10,389 nt of DNA from an uncultured Clostridia bacterium (GCA_947177005.1 CAMWSZ010000068.1:1-10389); one strand, 5' to 3'; positions 1-7,241 are shown, numbered from the stretch's first letter. The notes: generated by a model from the letters alone, not told the origin. Numbers and translations are program-made.

Positions 1-111
1 CAGCCACTCTATGTCGGCCTGTTGTTCTGGCTTCTGACCGTATTTCGACATAAACCTCACCAAAAGCTGCGTGAATTCCTGTACGCCGCTGCCATTCCGT
101 TCGGTTTCCAT
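1..111 (-). CDS. Unknown protein, N-terminal 37 codons only
   Basis: A leftward reading frame starts at ATG 111-109 and stays open to base 1, giving a peptide that begins METERNGSGVQEFTQLLVRF. The start is supported by a purine-rich ribosome site (AGAGGGG) about 7 nt upstream and by its position 15 bp after the stop of the AAA+ ATPase gene. It is therefore probably the fifth gene of the GTPase operon. No motif is recognisable in 37 residues. The piece is polar with an amphipathic stretch at residues 10-23. The function is unknown and the rest lies outside the window. Confidence 0.6.
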   Translation of the reverse strand, partial: METERNGSGVQEFTQLLVRFMSKYGQKPEQQADIEWL

Positions 112-126
112 AGTTGTTCCCCTCTT

Positions 127-1620
127 TTACGTAGATGCGTTTTTGAATTTGCGGCTTTTATATTCCCGCTCCATCTTTTCTATCGGCTCTTTCATGATTT
201 CAGATAAGCTGTGCGTACTCCTGACCGCACAGAGAATATCCTCGGTTGTCAAATGCTCCTGTCCGCCTGCAAAGGCAGCTTCCACGCCCTCCCGGACAAC
301 GCCCTCAATATCCGCGCCGCTGTACCCCTCGGTTTTCTCCACAAGCCGGCCGATGTCGATGGACGGCAAATCTTGAGGACGGCGCTTTCCAAGATGGATT
401 TCAAAAATTTTCCTGCGTTCTGTGCTGTTCGGCAGGCCGACATAAAAAATTTCGTCAAACCGTCCTTTGCGCATCAGTTCCGGCGGCAATTTCGTAATGT
501 CGTTGGCGGTAGCGACCACGAAAGCGGCAGAATCTTTTTCCTGAAGCCACGTTAAAAAGCTTCCGAACAGCCGGGTAGTTACTTCGGCCCCGCTGCCGTC
601 CCCGCCGATTCCTGCAAAAGCTTTTTCCAGCTCGTCGATCCAAAGGACGCAGGGAGAGACGGCCTCGGCCAGCTGAATGGCCCGGCGCATATTGTTCTCC
701 GATTCCCCCACGTATTTTCCCAACAGCCGCCCCATATCCAAACGCAGAAGGGGAATGTTGAACAGCTTGGCGGCGGCTTTAGCGCTCAGCGATTTGCCGC
801 AGCCGGGGACCCCGGCAATCAGTACGCCCTTCGGCATATCCACGCCGAACGCCCTTGCTTCATCAATGCGGGCCAGTACCGCTGCTTTCCGTTCCAGCCA
901 CCGCTTTAGATTCTCCAGACCGCCGATATCGGACATACGCTCCCGCATGGGAACCATTTCCAATATTCCGGCCTTGCGTATCATCTGCCGTTTCTGCTCA
1001 AAAATCAATGTAATATGGTTTCTGGTCAATTCACCGCCCTGTGCGTAGGCCAGTTGCAAAACATTTCGAATCTCAAGCTCGGAAAGACCCTTCAGGGCGT
1101 CAGCGAATTCCTTTTCCAGCGCTTCCGATATCTGTATAGCTCCGTCCGCACAGAAAGCCTGTATGATACTGCGGATCTCATTGACAGTCAAATAGTCCAT
1201 TTCCAGCACGGTGACGTACTTCTCCAGCTCTTCCGGGATTCTCAGTACGGGCGATACGATAAAAATTGTTGTATCCGACTCTCCGCTGTAGATTCGCTCC
1301 GCCAGCTTTTTCAGCCGGACCATCACCGCCGGTTCCTCCATAAAGACCGATATATTTCGGAAAACCAGGACCTGCTGCCTTTGATAGCTCATCCTGTCAT
1401 CCAGAATATCCGGCAGCGAATACAGCGACAGATCATAGGCGGCCTCACCGGTACGCAGGTCGCAGATACGGTCAGTGCCGTCCCATTCCAGGACTTGGGG
1501 AATACCGGCAGAAATATTGCGGATAATTTCCTTCGCTTTTTCTTCCTCAAACGTATGGATATAGAGAATCGGGAAGGCGGCGTACATATAACTGCGTATC
1601 TGTTCTTCGATACGACTCAT
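127..1620 (-). CDS. Ycf46-like AAA+ ATPase
   Basis: This 497-aa protein has an N-terminal region (1-220) that opens like Ycf46 proteins (a 'FPILYIHTFEEEKA' stretch at 16-29), followed by a classical AAA domain at about 225-465. Visible motifs are Walker A GVPGCGKS (270-277), pore-loop KYVGES (302-307, aromatic Y303), Walker B CVLWIDE (324-330), sensor-1 ATAND (370-374), candidate arginine fingers R384 and R387 in MRKGRFDE, and a sensor-2-side GYSGADI (432-438). All catalytic residues appear present, so it should hydrolyse ATP as a ring. A pore-loop aromatic suggests threading or remodelling of a protein substrate, which is inference. It starts one base after the upstream stop (TGA-a-ATG) with AGGAGG inside that gene's end, so translation is probably coupled to the tail-anchored protein. 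FtsH/p97-type names would also fit the AAA core, but no protease or p97 N-domain is seen. Confidence 0.88.
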   Translation of the reverse strand: MSRIEEQIRSYMYAAFPILYIHTFEEEKAKEIIRNISAGIPQVLEWDGTDRICDLRTGEAAYDLSLYSLPDILDDRMSYQRQQVLVFRNISVFMEEPAVMVRLKKLAERIYSGESDTTIFIVSPVLRIPEELEKYVTVLEMDYLTVNEIRSIIQAFCADGAIQISEALEKEFADALKGLSELEIRNVLQLAYAQGGELTRNHITLIFEQKRQMIRKAGILEMVPMRERMSDIGGLENLKRWLERKAAVLARIDEARAFGVDMPKGVLIAGVPGCGKSLSAKAAAKLFNIPLLRLDMGRLLGKYVGESENNMRRAIQLAEAVSPCVLWIDELEKAFAGIGGDGSGAEVTTRLFGSFLTWLQEKDSAAFVVATANDITKLPPELMRKGRFDEIFYVGLPNSTERRKIFEIHLGKRRPQDLPSIDIGRLVEKTEGYSGADIEGVVREGVEAAFAGGQEHLTTEDILCAVRSTHSLSEIMKEPIEKMEREYKSRKFKNAST

Positions 1621-1621
1621 T

Positions 1622-2404
1622 TCATCCTCCTGAAGCGATCGTCTCCTTTAAGTAGTGACTGAGTGAATCCGGCGACACCGCGTACAACAGCAAAAACATC
1701 GCGGCGGCCACCAATGCGATCAGAATTAGGATTGGCAGATTCGTTCTCCGGAGTTTTTTTTTCACGAACCAGGTTCCTTCTTTTTCTATTGTTTTGTCCA
1801 GGTCTGTTTGGGCCGTTCTTTCCGTTGGAAGTACTTCCTCCAGATGGAAGCCGTCCAATTTCAAAGCCTGTATCAGCTGGTTTAGATCTTCTTTCTCTTT
1901 TCTGCAAAGCAGTTTCAGGAACGTCCCCTTCCTGTCATTTATCTCTCCACGCTGCGCACGCAGTGACAGCTTCAGCAGTTTTGCAGCCTTCTCCCCGCGG
2001 ATCTGAAAACCAAATTCAGAATTTGGGTCGGGCTGTATCGTACCCCTGACCGCCTCGGCGATTTCACAGTCAGAGACATCCCCGCCCCGGAAGCATTTTT
2101 GAAACTCAGCCTCCCGGCCGGTGACAACGGCAAAATTGATGTAATACATTTCCGGTTCGTCTGGACCTTTTCCCTGTGCGGTCAGCCCTTTGAGCAAAAA
2201 GAAAAATTCATTGGATTCATTGGGCTCCGGCGGATACTGATATGCACGCCGGACGGCGCGCAGGTCGAAGCAGCGCTGGATCAATTCACTGACATTCTGC
2301 TTTTCCAGCGCAAGCAATCCCATATTCTGACCTGCATTGGTCAGTTTCCCGAGCTGAAAGCCTGTGGGAGAGCCTGTATAGGAACAGTAATAATAGATTT
2401 CCAT
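1622..2404 (-). CDS. Tail-anchored membrane protein, unknown function
   Basis: The 260-aa reading uses ATG 2404, which has an AGAAAGG ribosome site and sits 17 bp after the preceding stop. An earlier in-frame ATG at 2449 would overlap that gene by 28 bp and looks less likely. Residues 1-210 are soluble and begin MEIYYYCSYTGSPTGFQLGK. A basic KKKLRR (215-220) precedes one hydrophobic segment (about 222-243), then about 17 polar residues end the chain. By the positive-inside rule the large domain should be cytoplasmic. The family is not recognised. A relation to the N-terminal part of GTPase-associated 'GAP1' proteins is possible from the opening strand and the GTPase neighbours, but this is a weak guess. 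It lies between the second GTPase and the AAA+ ATPase, so it may anchor one of them at the membrane. Confidence 0.75.
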   Translation of the reverse strand: MEIYYYCSYTGSPTGFQLGKLTNAGQNMGLLALEKQNVSELIQRCFDLRAVRRAYQYPPEPNESNEFFFLLKGLTAQGKGPDEPEMYYINFAVVTGREAEFQKCFRGGDVSDCEIAEAVRGTIQPDPNSEFGFQIRGEKAAKLLKLSLRAQRGEINDRKGTFLKLLCRKEKEDLNQLIQALKLDGFHLEEVLPTERTAQTDLDKTIEKEGTWFVKKKLRRTNLPILILIALVAAAMFLLLYAVSPDSLSHYLKETIASGG

Positions 2405-2421
2405 ATATCTGCCTTTCTGCG

Positions 2422-3573
2422 TTACGGCTTCTGGTTCAGATCGATCCAATTGCAGCTGCTGACAATTTCATATCCGTTGTCGGAATGCAGCGTCTCGCTG
2501 ATTTTTTCGCAGAGGACCTGATATTCTCCGAGATACTCTTCCGCAGACGGCCAGTGCAGGATATTTTCCTGGAATGCGTTCTGTATCCCGGAAAACAGGC
2601 CGCCCTTTTCCTTTGCCCGTTTCGCCATTGCCAGCGTATACGCTAAAATATAGAACAACGGCTGTTCGCAGAACTGGGGATTAGGCGCATCGCCTGCGTT
2701 ATCGGTAAAGATATAGTTGGCCTGACGGGGAATTTTTTCTTTATCCTCTATGATATCCCCATTTTCGTCCCGTTCAAAATCGCTGAAAACAGCGTCTCCC
2801 AGTGTAAAGACTGGTGTGATTGCGGCAAAGCACTCGCTCGACTTCGTAAGATAATCCAGCAGCGGCGCGTAGGCGGATTTGATCGCATTGCAGACCTGCA
2901 ACATTTTCTTGCTGTTCCGGCCGGTCGGATTCCGGTATTTTTCGCATTTGATCGGCACAAACAGAATCATTCCCGGCTCTCCGTTTGCAAAACCGGTCTG
3001 GATCAGGGCATTTGAAATTTCATCGCAGTTGTTGCGATGCCGGTTGTATCTTCCTTTTTCTTCCATCATATACGGCGTGTCAACGGCAATAATAATAATC
3101 CGGCTTTTTTCGACAATTTCCTTGAGATCATCCCGACGATTGAGCAGCCACTCGCCGGGATAGTCATGAAAGATCAGGTTGATATGTCCGCTGTCCTTCG
3201 TCCGTTTCGGACTGCGCAGGCCGATGCAAAAGGAGTATTGGGCAACTTCGCTGGTCGGCGTGGAATCCGGATGAAAGGACCGTCCTCTGCGGTCGATGAA
3301 ATAGGCGTCCATCTCGGATTTCTTTTCCCGCAGCGTTTGCAGCGTCATATCGTCGTCGCTGTAGCAGGTGATATTGGTATACTTATAGATCGTTCTTTGA
3401 AGGCAGTCCTCCATTGCCGCCAGAACGCTGGTCTTTCCGCAGCGCCGTCCTCCCATCATGACCACATGGATTTCCAGGTTTTTGCCGGCCGCGGGCCTTT
3501 TGTTTCCTTCCGCGGGCTTGTTTCCCAAGTTCTGGAATACCGACAGGAAATCCGGCATATCGGGCATTTTCAT
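2422..3573 (-). CDS. GTPase-like P-loop protein (second GTPase of operon)
   Basis: This 383-aa protein has a Walker A/G1 loop GGRRCGKT (41-48) after a hydrophobic strand, a G3-type DYPG (137-140) after strand HINLIFH, and a strand IIIIAVDTP (159-167) as in Ras-like folds. A candidate G4 is VPIKCEK (206-212), where K209 and E211 replace the usual NKxD, so guanine specificity is uncertain. Residues 1-32 look disordered (Pro/Gly/Lys rich). The C-terminal part (about 300-383) looks helical. It starts 20 bp after the large GTPase gene with a GAGAGGAG ribosome site. The pairing of two adjacent GTPases recalls the 'double-GTPase' (DO-GTPase) conflict systems of Aravind and colleagues. Assignment to that family is inference and needs a profile search. 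A generic ATP-binding protein is the main alternative. Confidence 0.78.
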   Translation of the reverse strand: MKMPDMPDFLSVFQNLGNKPAEGNKRPAAGKNLEIHVVMMGGRRCGKTSVLAAMEDCLQRTIYKYTNITCYSDDDMTLQTLREKKSEMDAYFIDRRGRSFHPDSTPTSEVAQYSFCIGLRSPKRTKDSGHINLIFHDYPGEWLLNRRDDLKEIVEKSRIIIIAVDTPYMMEEKGRYNRHRNNCDEISNALIQTGFANGEPGMILFVPIKCEKYRNPTGRNSKKMLQVCNAIKSAYAPLLDYLTKSSECFAAITPVFTLGDAVFSDFERDENGDIIEDKEKIPRQANYIFTDNAGDAPNPQFCEQPLFYILAYTLAMAKRAKEKGGLFSGIQNAFQENILHWPSAEEYLGEYQVLCEKISETLHSDNGYEIVSSCNWIDLNQKP

Positions 3574-3593
3574 GGTGTAAGCTCCTCTCTATT

Positions 3594-5864
3594 TTACTTA
3601 ATGAAGAAATACCGTTCCTCTGCGCAGGCGCGGACACCGGCGGTAAAATCGTTCCACTCCTCATGGGCGTACTGATCTTTTTGGTAGCTGCGGTATTCCT
3701 CCGGCCACATGACAGGAATCAAGCCCTCGTATAGATAACGCCACTCCCGTTCCATGTTGCTGTGGGCCTCTCCAGCATTGGTAATGCGGTCAAAAAAGTC
3801 TCTGACAACGGCAAAAAGAGCTTCGTTTGGGAAGACATAGTGGGATTCCAGTTCCGCTCGGATATCGTCGTGAACAGACTTGACAATATCCTTCAGCACC
3901 GCACGCACCTCCTCCGCCAATTGGGGCTTGTCGGGGGACATGGGGTTGTCTTTAATTGTTTTGATGGTCGGGATTTCTCCGCGCATACTCCAGTCGAGAG
4001 GAGTCAGACAGATGCGCACCTTATAAATCAGGAAATTCTCCATCCGCAGGTCAAACGCCCGCAGCGCCTTCAGCGCGCCGTAAATCCGCTGGAATTCAGG
4101 ATTGTCCTCCAGCCGTTCCATCATGGCGTCCAGCCACTGTTCCGGGTCGTCCGTCTCCTCCACCACAAAGCCGAGACGCCCTATGTCCTCCGCCGCCAGC
4201 AGGTGGACCACGCTGCGCTTCATCTCCAGCACCATCTCATGCAGCGTAGGATTCAGGTCCAGAAAATCATTAATAATATGGACGCGAATTTTTTCTGCCA
4301 GCGTTTCCAGAATATCGAACGTGTGTATCATTCCGTCGTTGAGCATTGTGATGATCTCGTCCGTCTTGGGGACGCACAGCAGCGTGTTTTTCAGTTTGAT
4401 TTCTGCACGATCCTCCAACAGAGTGCAAGGCTGGCCGCACTCCATCCCATACCGCCGGTACAGCTCGCGCACCTCGTTGGTCATATGCTGTGTTGTGGGG
4501 GTGAAGTACTTCTGTTCAAATTCATGCTGTATGTTACGGTTGATCGAGAACCGCAGCGAACCCTCAATCCGGCTGCTGATTTTCTTGAACTCGTTCTCCA
4601 GCTCCGCAAGCTGCTCATTAGTGCGCCGAATCAGAAAAGCGTCTATTTCCGCCAGATGGGCCGACATTTGATTCAGAACCGGCAGCAGCAGTTCTGTTTC
4701 CACCTCATCCTGCCGCCAGCAGTTCACGTTCAGGCACTGTGCTACCGGTAGGTCCTGTTTGCTGAGCTGCTCCATGATCTCGGGGATCTGCCCGCTGTTC
4801 TGACCTTTCCCTTCTTCCACGCGGTTAATCAGCCAGAACAGCATTTGCCTTGCATACTCCGGGCCTACTTCGTCCGATATTTTCGAGATGGTCGTGTAAT
4901 CGTCTTTTGTCAGGCGCGGGCGGCACGGGTCCGGGCGCAGCATATAGATAATCGCGTCGCTGTCCTGCCGGACGGTCTCCAACATGGCGTCCTCAACGCC
5001 CAGGGAAGTGGCCCCGATGCCGATGGTGTCCTCCAGGACGATCTTTCCGCACTGCGCACAGGGGAAGGACGCAAGAATTCTGGCCTCCTTGACGCCCAGA
5101 TAGCGGAAATATTTGTGTGACGTATCGCCGCATTGGTACTGGGCGATATAGGACTCGATCTCCGCCTCCGGCACCATGACATGACGGCCCAGCAGTTCGC
5201 GCAGCTCCCCGGCGTGCCGGACGTATTTTTCGAGGTGGTTCAGCAGGGAAGTTTCGACGGCCTGGGTATAGGGGACCTGCTTTGCCAGCTCGGGGAATCT
5301 CTGCGCCAGCGAAACGACGCCCTCCATCGAGAAGACGTTGTAGGTGGCCGTTTTGAAAATTGTCTCCAGATATTTATTGATAATCGCGAAATATTCCGAT
5401 TCCGAATAGAACGTGATTTCCGCTTTTGTTTCCGCGCCGGGACTGTTCGATATGACGGATTTCGCGCCGGTACAGTCCGAGCCGTCGGCGGAGGGGATGA
5501 TGCTGCCGGGCAGTCCGCTGATTTTTTGCAGAACCAGACTCTTTCCCTGTCCGGCCCGTCCGACAAAGCTGATATGAACCTCATCCCGCTCAAAGCGCTT
5601 ATACAGGTCCTTCAGAAGCTGTTCCGTGCGCATATACTTGTCGTAAAATTTGTCTGTGGAGATTGACTCCAGTTTTTCGGCAAATTCCTGATTTGCCTGC
5701 ATCATTGCCCCCACACCGCCGTCCTGAGCCGATGCGCTGCGGAAGCGGTCGAGCCGTTCGATCAGGCTTTTTGCGGCGGCCGTCCGCTCCATCGACGCCT
5801 CAATTTTGGGCAGCTGTTTCTTGCGCGCTGCAATGATTTTATCAATTTTCTGAGGGATATCCAT
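3594..5864 (-). CDS. Large P-loop GTPase with helical C-terminal region
   Basis: This 756-aa protein opens with a predicted helical or coiled-coil region (1-95). A G domain follows with G1 GRAGQGKS (102-109), a possible G2 threonine T132 in DCTGAK, G3 EDTIGIG (278-284), a degenerate G4 INRVEE (346-351) and a final strand near CLNVNC (377-382). An insertion of about 140 residues separates G2 and G3 and contains a CxxC pair (C269, C272) with C245 nearby. Residues 395-756 are mostly helical, with charged heptad-like stretches at 400-475. The G domain plus long helices is dynamin-like in outline, but no dynamin-specific motif is claimed. It is the first operon gene. The start at 5864 is fixed by TAGGAGG about 8 nt upstream. 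Its product is probably the core of the module. Family membership is unknown. Confidence 0.8.
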   Translation of the reverse strand: MDIPQKIDKIIAARKKQLPKIEASMERTAAAKSLIERLDRFRSASAQDGGVGAMMQANQEFAEKLESISTDKFYDKYMRTEQLLKDLYKRFERDEVHISFVGRAGQGKSLVLQKISGLPGSIIPSADGSDCTGAKSVISNSPGAETKAEITFYSESEYFAIINKYLETIFKTATYNVFSMEGVVSLAQRFPELAKQVPYTQAVETSLLNHLEKYVRHAGELRELLGRHVMVPEAEIESYIAQYQCGDTSHKYFRYLGVKEARILASFPCAQCGKIVLEDTIGIGATSLGVEDAMLETVRQDSDAIIYMLRPDPCRPRLTKDDYTTISKISDEVGPEYARQMLFWLINRVEEGKGQNSGQIPEIMEQLSKQDLPVAQCLNVNCWRQDEVETELLLPVLNQMSAHLAEIDAFLIRRTNEQLAELENEFKKISSRIEGSLRFSINRNIQHEFEQKYFTPTTQHMTNEVRELYRRYGMECGQPCTLLEDRAEIKLKNTLLCVPKTDEIITMLNDGMIHTFDILETLAEKIRVHIINDFLDLNPTLHEMVLEMKRSVVHLLAAEDIGRLGFVVEETDDPEQWLDAMMERLEDNPEFQRIYGALKALRAFDLRMENFLIYKVRICLTPLDWSMRGEIPTIKTIKDNPMSPDKPQLAEEVRAVLKDIVKSVHDDIRAELESHYVFPNEALFAVVRDFFDRITNAGEAHSNMEREWRYLYEGLIPVMWPEEYRSYQKDQYAHEEWNDFTAGVRACAEERYFFIK

Positions 5865-5923
5865 TTATCTTCCTCCTATAAAATGATAGACCGGTTCGTA
5901 TCAAGTGAGATGCGCGGCCCGTA

Positions 5924-5955
5924 CTGCCTCTGTTGCAGGCAGAACCTCAACCTGC
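5924..5955 (-). promoter_or_regulatory. Operon leader with two competing hairpins
   Basis: The leader between the operon promoter and the first gene holds two short inverted repeats that cannot form together: CTGCCT/AGGCAG (5924-5929 with 5937-5942) and GCAGG/CCTGC (5935-5939 with 5951-5955). No U-tract follows, so a terminator is not supported. The rest of the leader shows no known riboswitch or start-bearing small gene. Confidence 0.2.
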
Positions 5956-6027
5956 TTTGTAAACAGTTCCGTCCGCTGTTTCCGGCAAGATTCTGCAAAG
6001 TTCAGCAGAAACCTCTTATTATCACAT

Positions 6028-6056
6028 AATATACATGAAATAGAAACACATGTCAA
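6028..6056 (-). promoter_or_regulatory. SigA-type promoter of the GTPase operon
   Basis: On the minus strand a perfect -35 TTGACA (6056-6051) is followed by a 17-bp spacer and TATATT (6033-6028), 5 of 6 bases to consensus. Transcription should begin near 6020, leaving a leader of about 155 nt before ATG 5864. The -10 lies inside the left operator copy, so a bound repressor would block polymerase. Confidence 0.7.
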
Positions 6057-6079
6057 TCGTATTTTTCACATATTATACT
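6051..6079 (+). promoter_or_regulatory. Promoter of the XRE regulator gene
   Basis: TATACT (6074-6079) is a good -10, but the hexamer 17 bp upstream (TGTCAA) matches the -35 consensus poorly, so this promoter is probably weak. It lies inside the right operator copy, consistent with autorepression. The ribosome site and start codon follow within about 20 bases, so the leader is very short. Confidence 0.45.
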
Positions 6080-6099
6080 TGTGATAAGAGGTGATGCCT

Positions 6100-6438
6100 G
6101 TGAACGAAATCATTAAATCTCAAATTGGCCTGCGCCTGCGTGAGAAACGGGAGCAGGCTGGCTATACCAGGGAAAAATTAGGGGAATTGTGTTCCTTGAG
6201 CCCGCGTTTTATCGCGAATGTTGAGTTTGGCGATTCCACCTTCAGTCTGGATTCGCTGATGACGGTCTGCCGGGTGCTGTCATGCAGCAGTGACTATCTG
6301 CTGTTCGGCAAAGAAATTGACAGCGAAGCCTGGGCGGAAACTGCGTCAAAGCTGCGGCAGCTGGATATCAAGTATCAGGAGCCTGTGGAGAAGATTTTGC
6401 AGGGCCTGCTGGAAACGATCCTCACAGCGGAAAATTAA
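6100..6438 (+). CDS. XRE/Cro-type helix-turn-helix repressor
   Basis: This 112-aa reading starts at GTG 6100, chosen because AGAGGTGA (6087-6094) is 5 nt upstream. In-frame starts at 6091 and 6094 lie within that ribosome site. An HTH_3/XRE domain covers residues about 8-65: 'GLRLREKREQAGYTREKLGELCSLSPRFIANVEFG' spans helices 1-3, followed by the usual 'LDSLMTVCRVLSCSSDYLLFG' end. The last 45 residues form helices, perhaps for dimerisation. No protease or ligand domain is seen. Being divergent from the GTPase operon and next to paired operators, it is probably the local repressor of the module. The stop overlaps the convergent small gene by 4 bp. Confidence 0.88.
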   Translation: MNEIIKSQIGLRLREKREQAGYTREKLGELCSLSPRFIANVEFGDSTFSLDSLMTVCRVLSCSSDYLLFGKEIDSEAWAETASKLRQLDIKYQEPVEKILQGLLETILTAEN

Positions 6439-6674
6439 CGCTGCATCGCTTCCAGAAGCAGCTTCACCGCTGCGGAAAATCCGTCCGTATAGGCATCCTT
6501 CAGCATCGCACTGCTTTGACGGATATAGAGCGCTTCTAGCTGCCCCAGCATTCCCTTTTCCCGGTCATCCATCTGATTTTTCAGAGTCTCCCGCAATTTT
6601 TCGATCTGTGCGGCTGTCTGTCTGTATACCGGTTCGCCATACAGTGTTTCCTCGCTGAAAAGACGTTCGATCAT
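6435..6674 (-). CDS. DUF6809-like small helical protein
   Basis: This 79-aa acidic helical protein begins MIERLFSEETLYGEPVY and ends in a helix containing 'AYTDGFSAAVKLLLEAM'. The layout matches the small DUF6809 proteins common in gut Clostridia: an N-terminal 'xLxxLYxG' start, a central charged coiled coil, and a 'FxxGFxxGxxLMxE' end. The family call is from memory of that pattern. Its start overlaps the upstream stop (ATGA), so it is translationally coupled to the 182-aa gene. The role is unknown. Confidence 0.7.
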   Translation of the reverse strand: MIERLFSEETLYGEPVYRQTAAQIEKLRETLKNQMDDREKGMLGQLEALYIRQSSAMLKDAYTDGFSAAVKLLLEAMQR

Positions 6675-7219
6675 GCTTGTTCCACCTCCCTCCGCAGTTG
6701 TGACAGCTTCTGTCCATGCAGATACAGGGCGGTCAATCTGTGCAGGTCATTTCCGGCGCAGGCTGCGGCATAAGCGGCCAGGTCGTCCCCGATGCAGACC
6801 GTCGGCGGCGGGGGGTGGACTGGTGAACTGACAGCACGGTACAGCTTTTCTGTTTCCGCGTCCGTGAACAGGGACAAGTACGCATTTTTCCCCTGTGCAA
6901 ACAGAATGCCGCGCAGCAAATCATTTTCGCCGTCAAGCAAAATATGAAAGATGAGGCTTAACCGGTGCGGAGAAAAGCTGCCGGTCTCCGCCGCGGACCA
7001 AAGCAGCAGATCGCCGGTCAGGCCGAAGAACAGGCCGCAGGGAACCGAACTTCCCTGAATATGCACGCCTGGGCCGGTAACGGTCAGATCGAAGTCACGG
7101 ATTCTGCAAAACCGGTTTTCATACAGATAATACCCGCCGCCCGGCGTCAGCAGGACGGCCTTTTTGCTGCGCCGCTCCTGTTCGTATTGCTGTAGGAACG
7201 CAATCATTCCATCTGCCAC
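6671..7219 (-). CDS. Unknown 182-aa protein
   Basis: Leftward translation starts at GTG 7219, where AGGAGG is 7 nt upstream. A nearby ATG in another frame reaches a stop after six codons and is excluded. The first 20 residues are helical and charged (EQERRSKK). Residues 20-75 look beta-rich with a TPGGGYYLYENRF stretch. A proline run HPPPPT (135-140) separates a helical C-terminal part (143-182). No signal peptide, convincing membrane span or catalytic motif is seen. The family is not recognised. It is the first gene of a two-gene unit with the DUF6809-like gene and is divergent from the 471-aa gene. A structural or adaptor role is as likely as an enzyme. Confidence 0.65.
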   Translation of the reverse strand: MADGMIAFLQQYEQERRSKKAVLLTPGGGYYLYENRFCRIRDFDLTVTGPGVHIQGSSVPCGLFFGLTGDLLLWSAAETGSFSPHRLSLIFHILLDGENDLLRGILFAQGKNAYLSLFTDAETEKLYRAVSSPVHPPPPTVCIGDDLAAYAAACAGNDLHRLTALYLHGQKLSQLRREVEQA

Positions 7220-7241
7220 AGCATCACCTCCTCTGGACTCT

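Larger units (their letters stand above)
6012..6091. promoter_or_regulatory. Divergent control region with paired operators
   Basis: Two copies of TTWTCACATAWTATAC lie at 6019-6034 and 6063-6078, 14 of 16 bases identical and 44 bp apart (about four helical turns). The right copy extends into an inverted repeat, TTTTCACA-N9-TGTGATAA (6063-6087). The left copy contains ATTAT-CAC-ATAAT (6018-6030). The outer ends also mirror each other as CCTCTTAT (6012-6019) and GATAAGAGG (6083-6091). Each copy covers a -10 element, one per direction. The natural ligand is the XRE protein encoded to the right, which would repress both the operon and itself. Confidence 0.6.

Noticed and set aside
2405..2449. Earlier start for the tail-anchored protein
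   Set aside because: It would overlap the second GTPase gene by 28 bp, whereas ATG 2404 has its own ribosome site and normal spacing.
3762..4751. A 329-codon open frame on the plus strand
   Set aside because: It lies wholly antisense to the large GTPase gene, has no good ribosome site, and its protein is rich in His, Gln and Arg without domain signals. It is a shadow of codon use on the opposite strand.
5901..6011. Leftward 37-codon open frame in the operon leader
   Set aside because: No ATG, GTG or TTG with a ribosome site opens it. It remains only a possible remnant.
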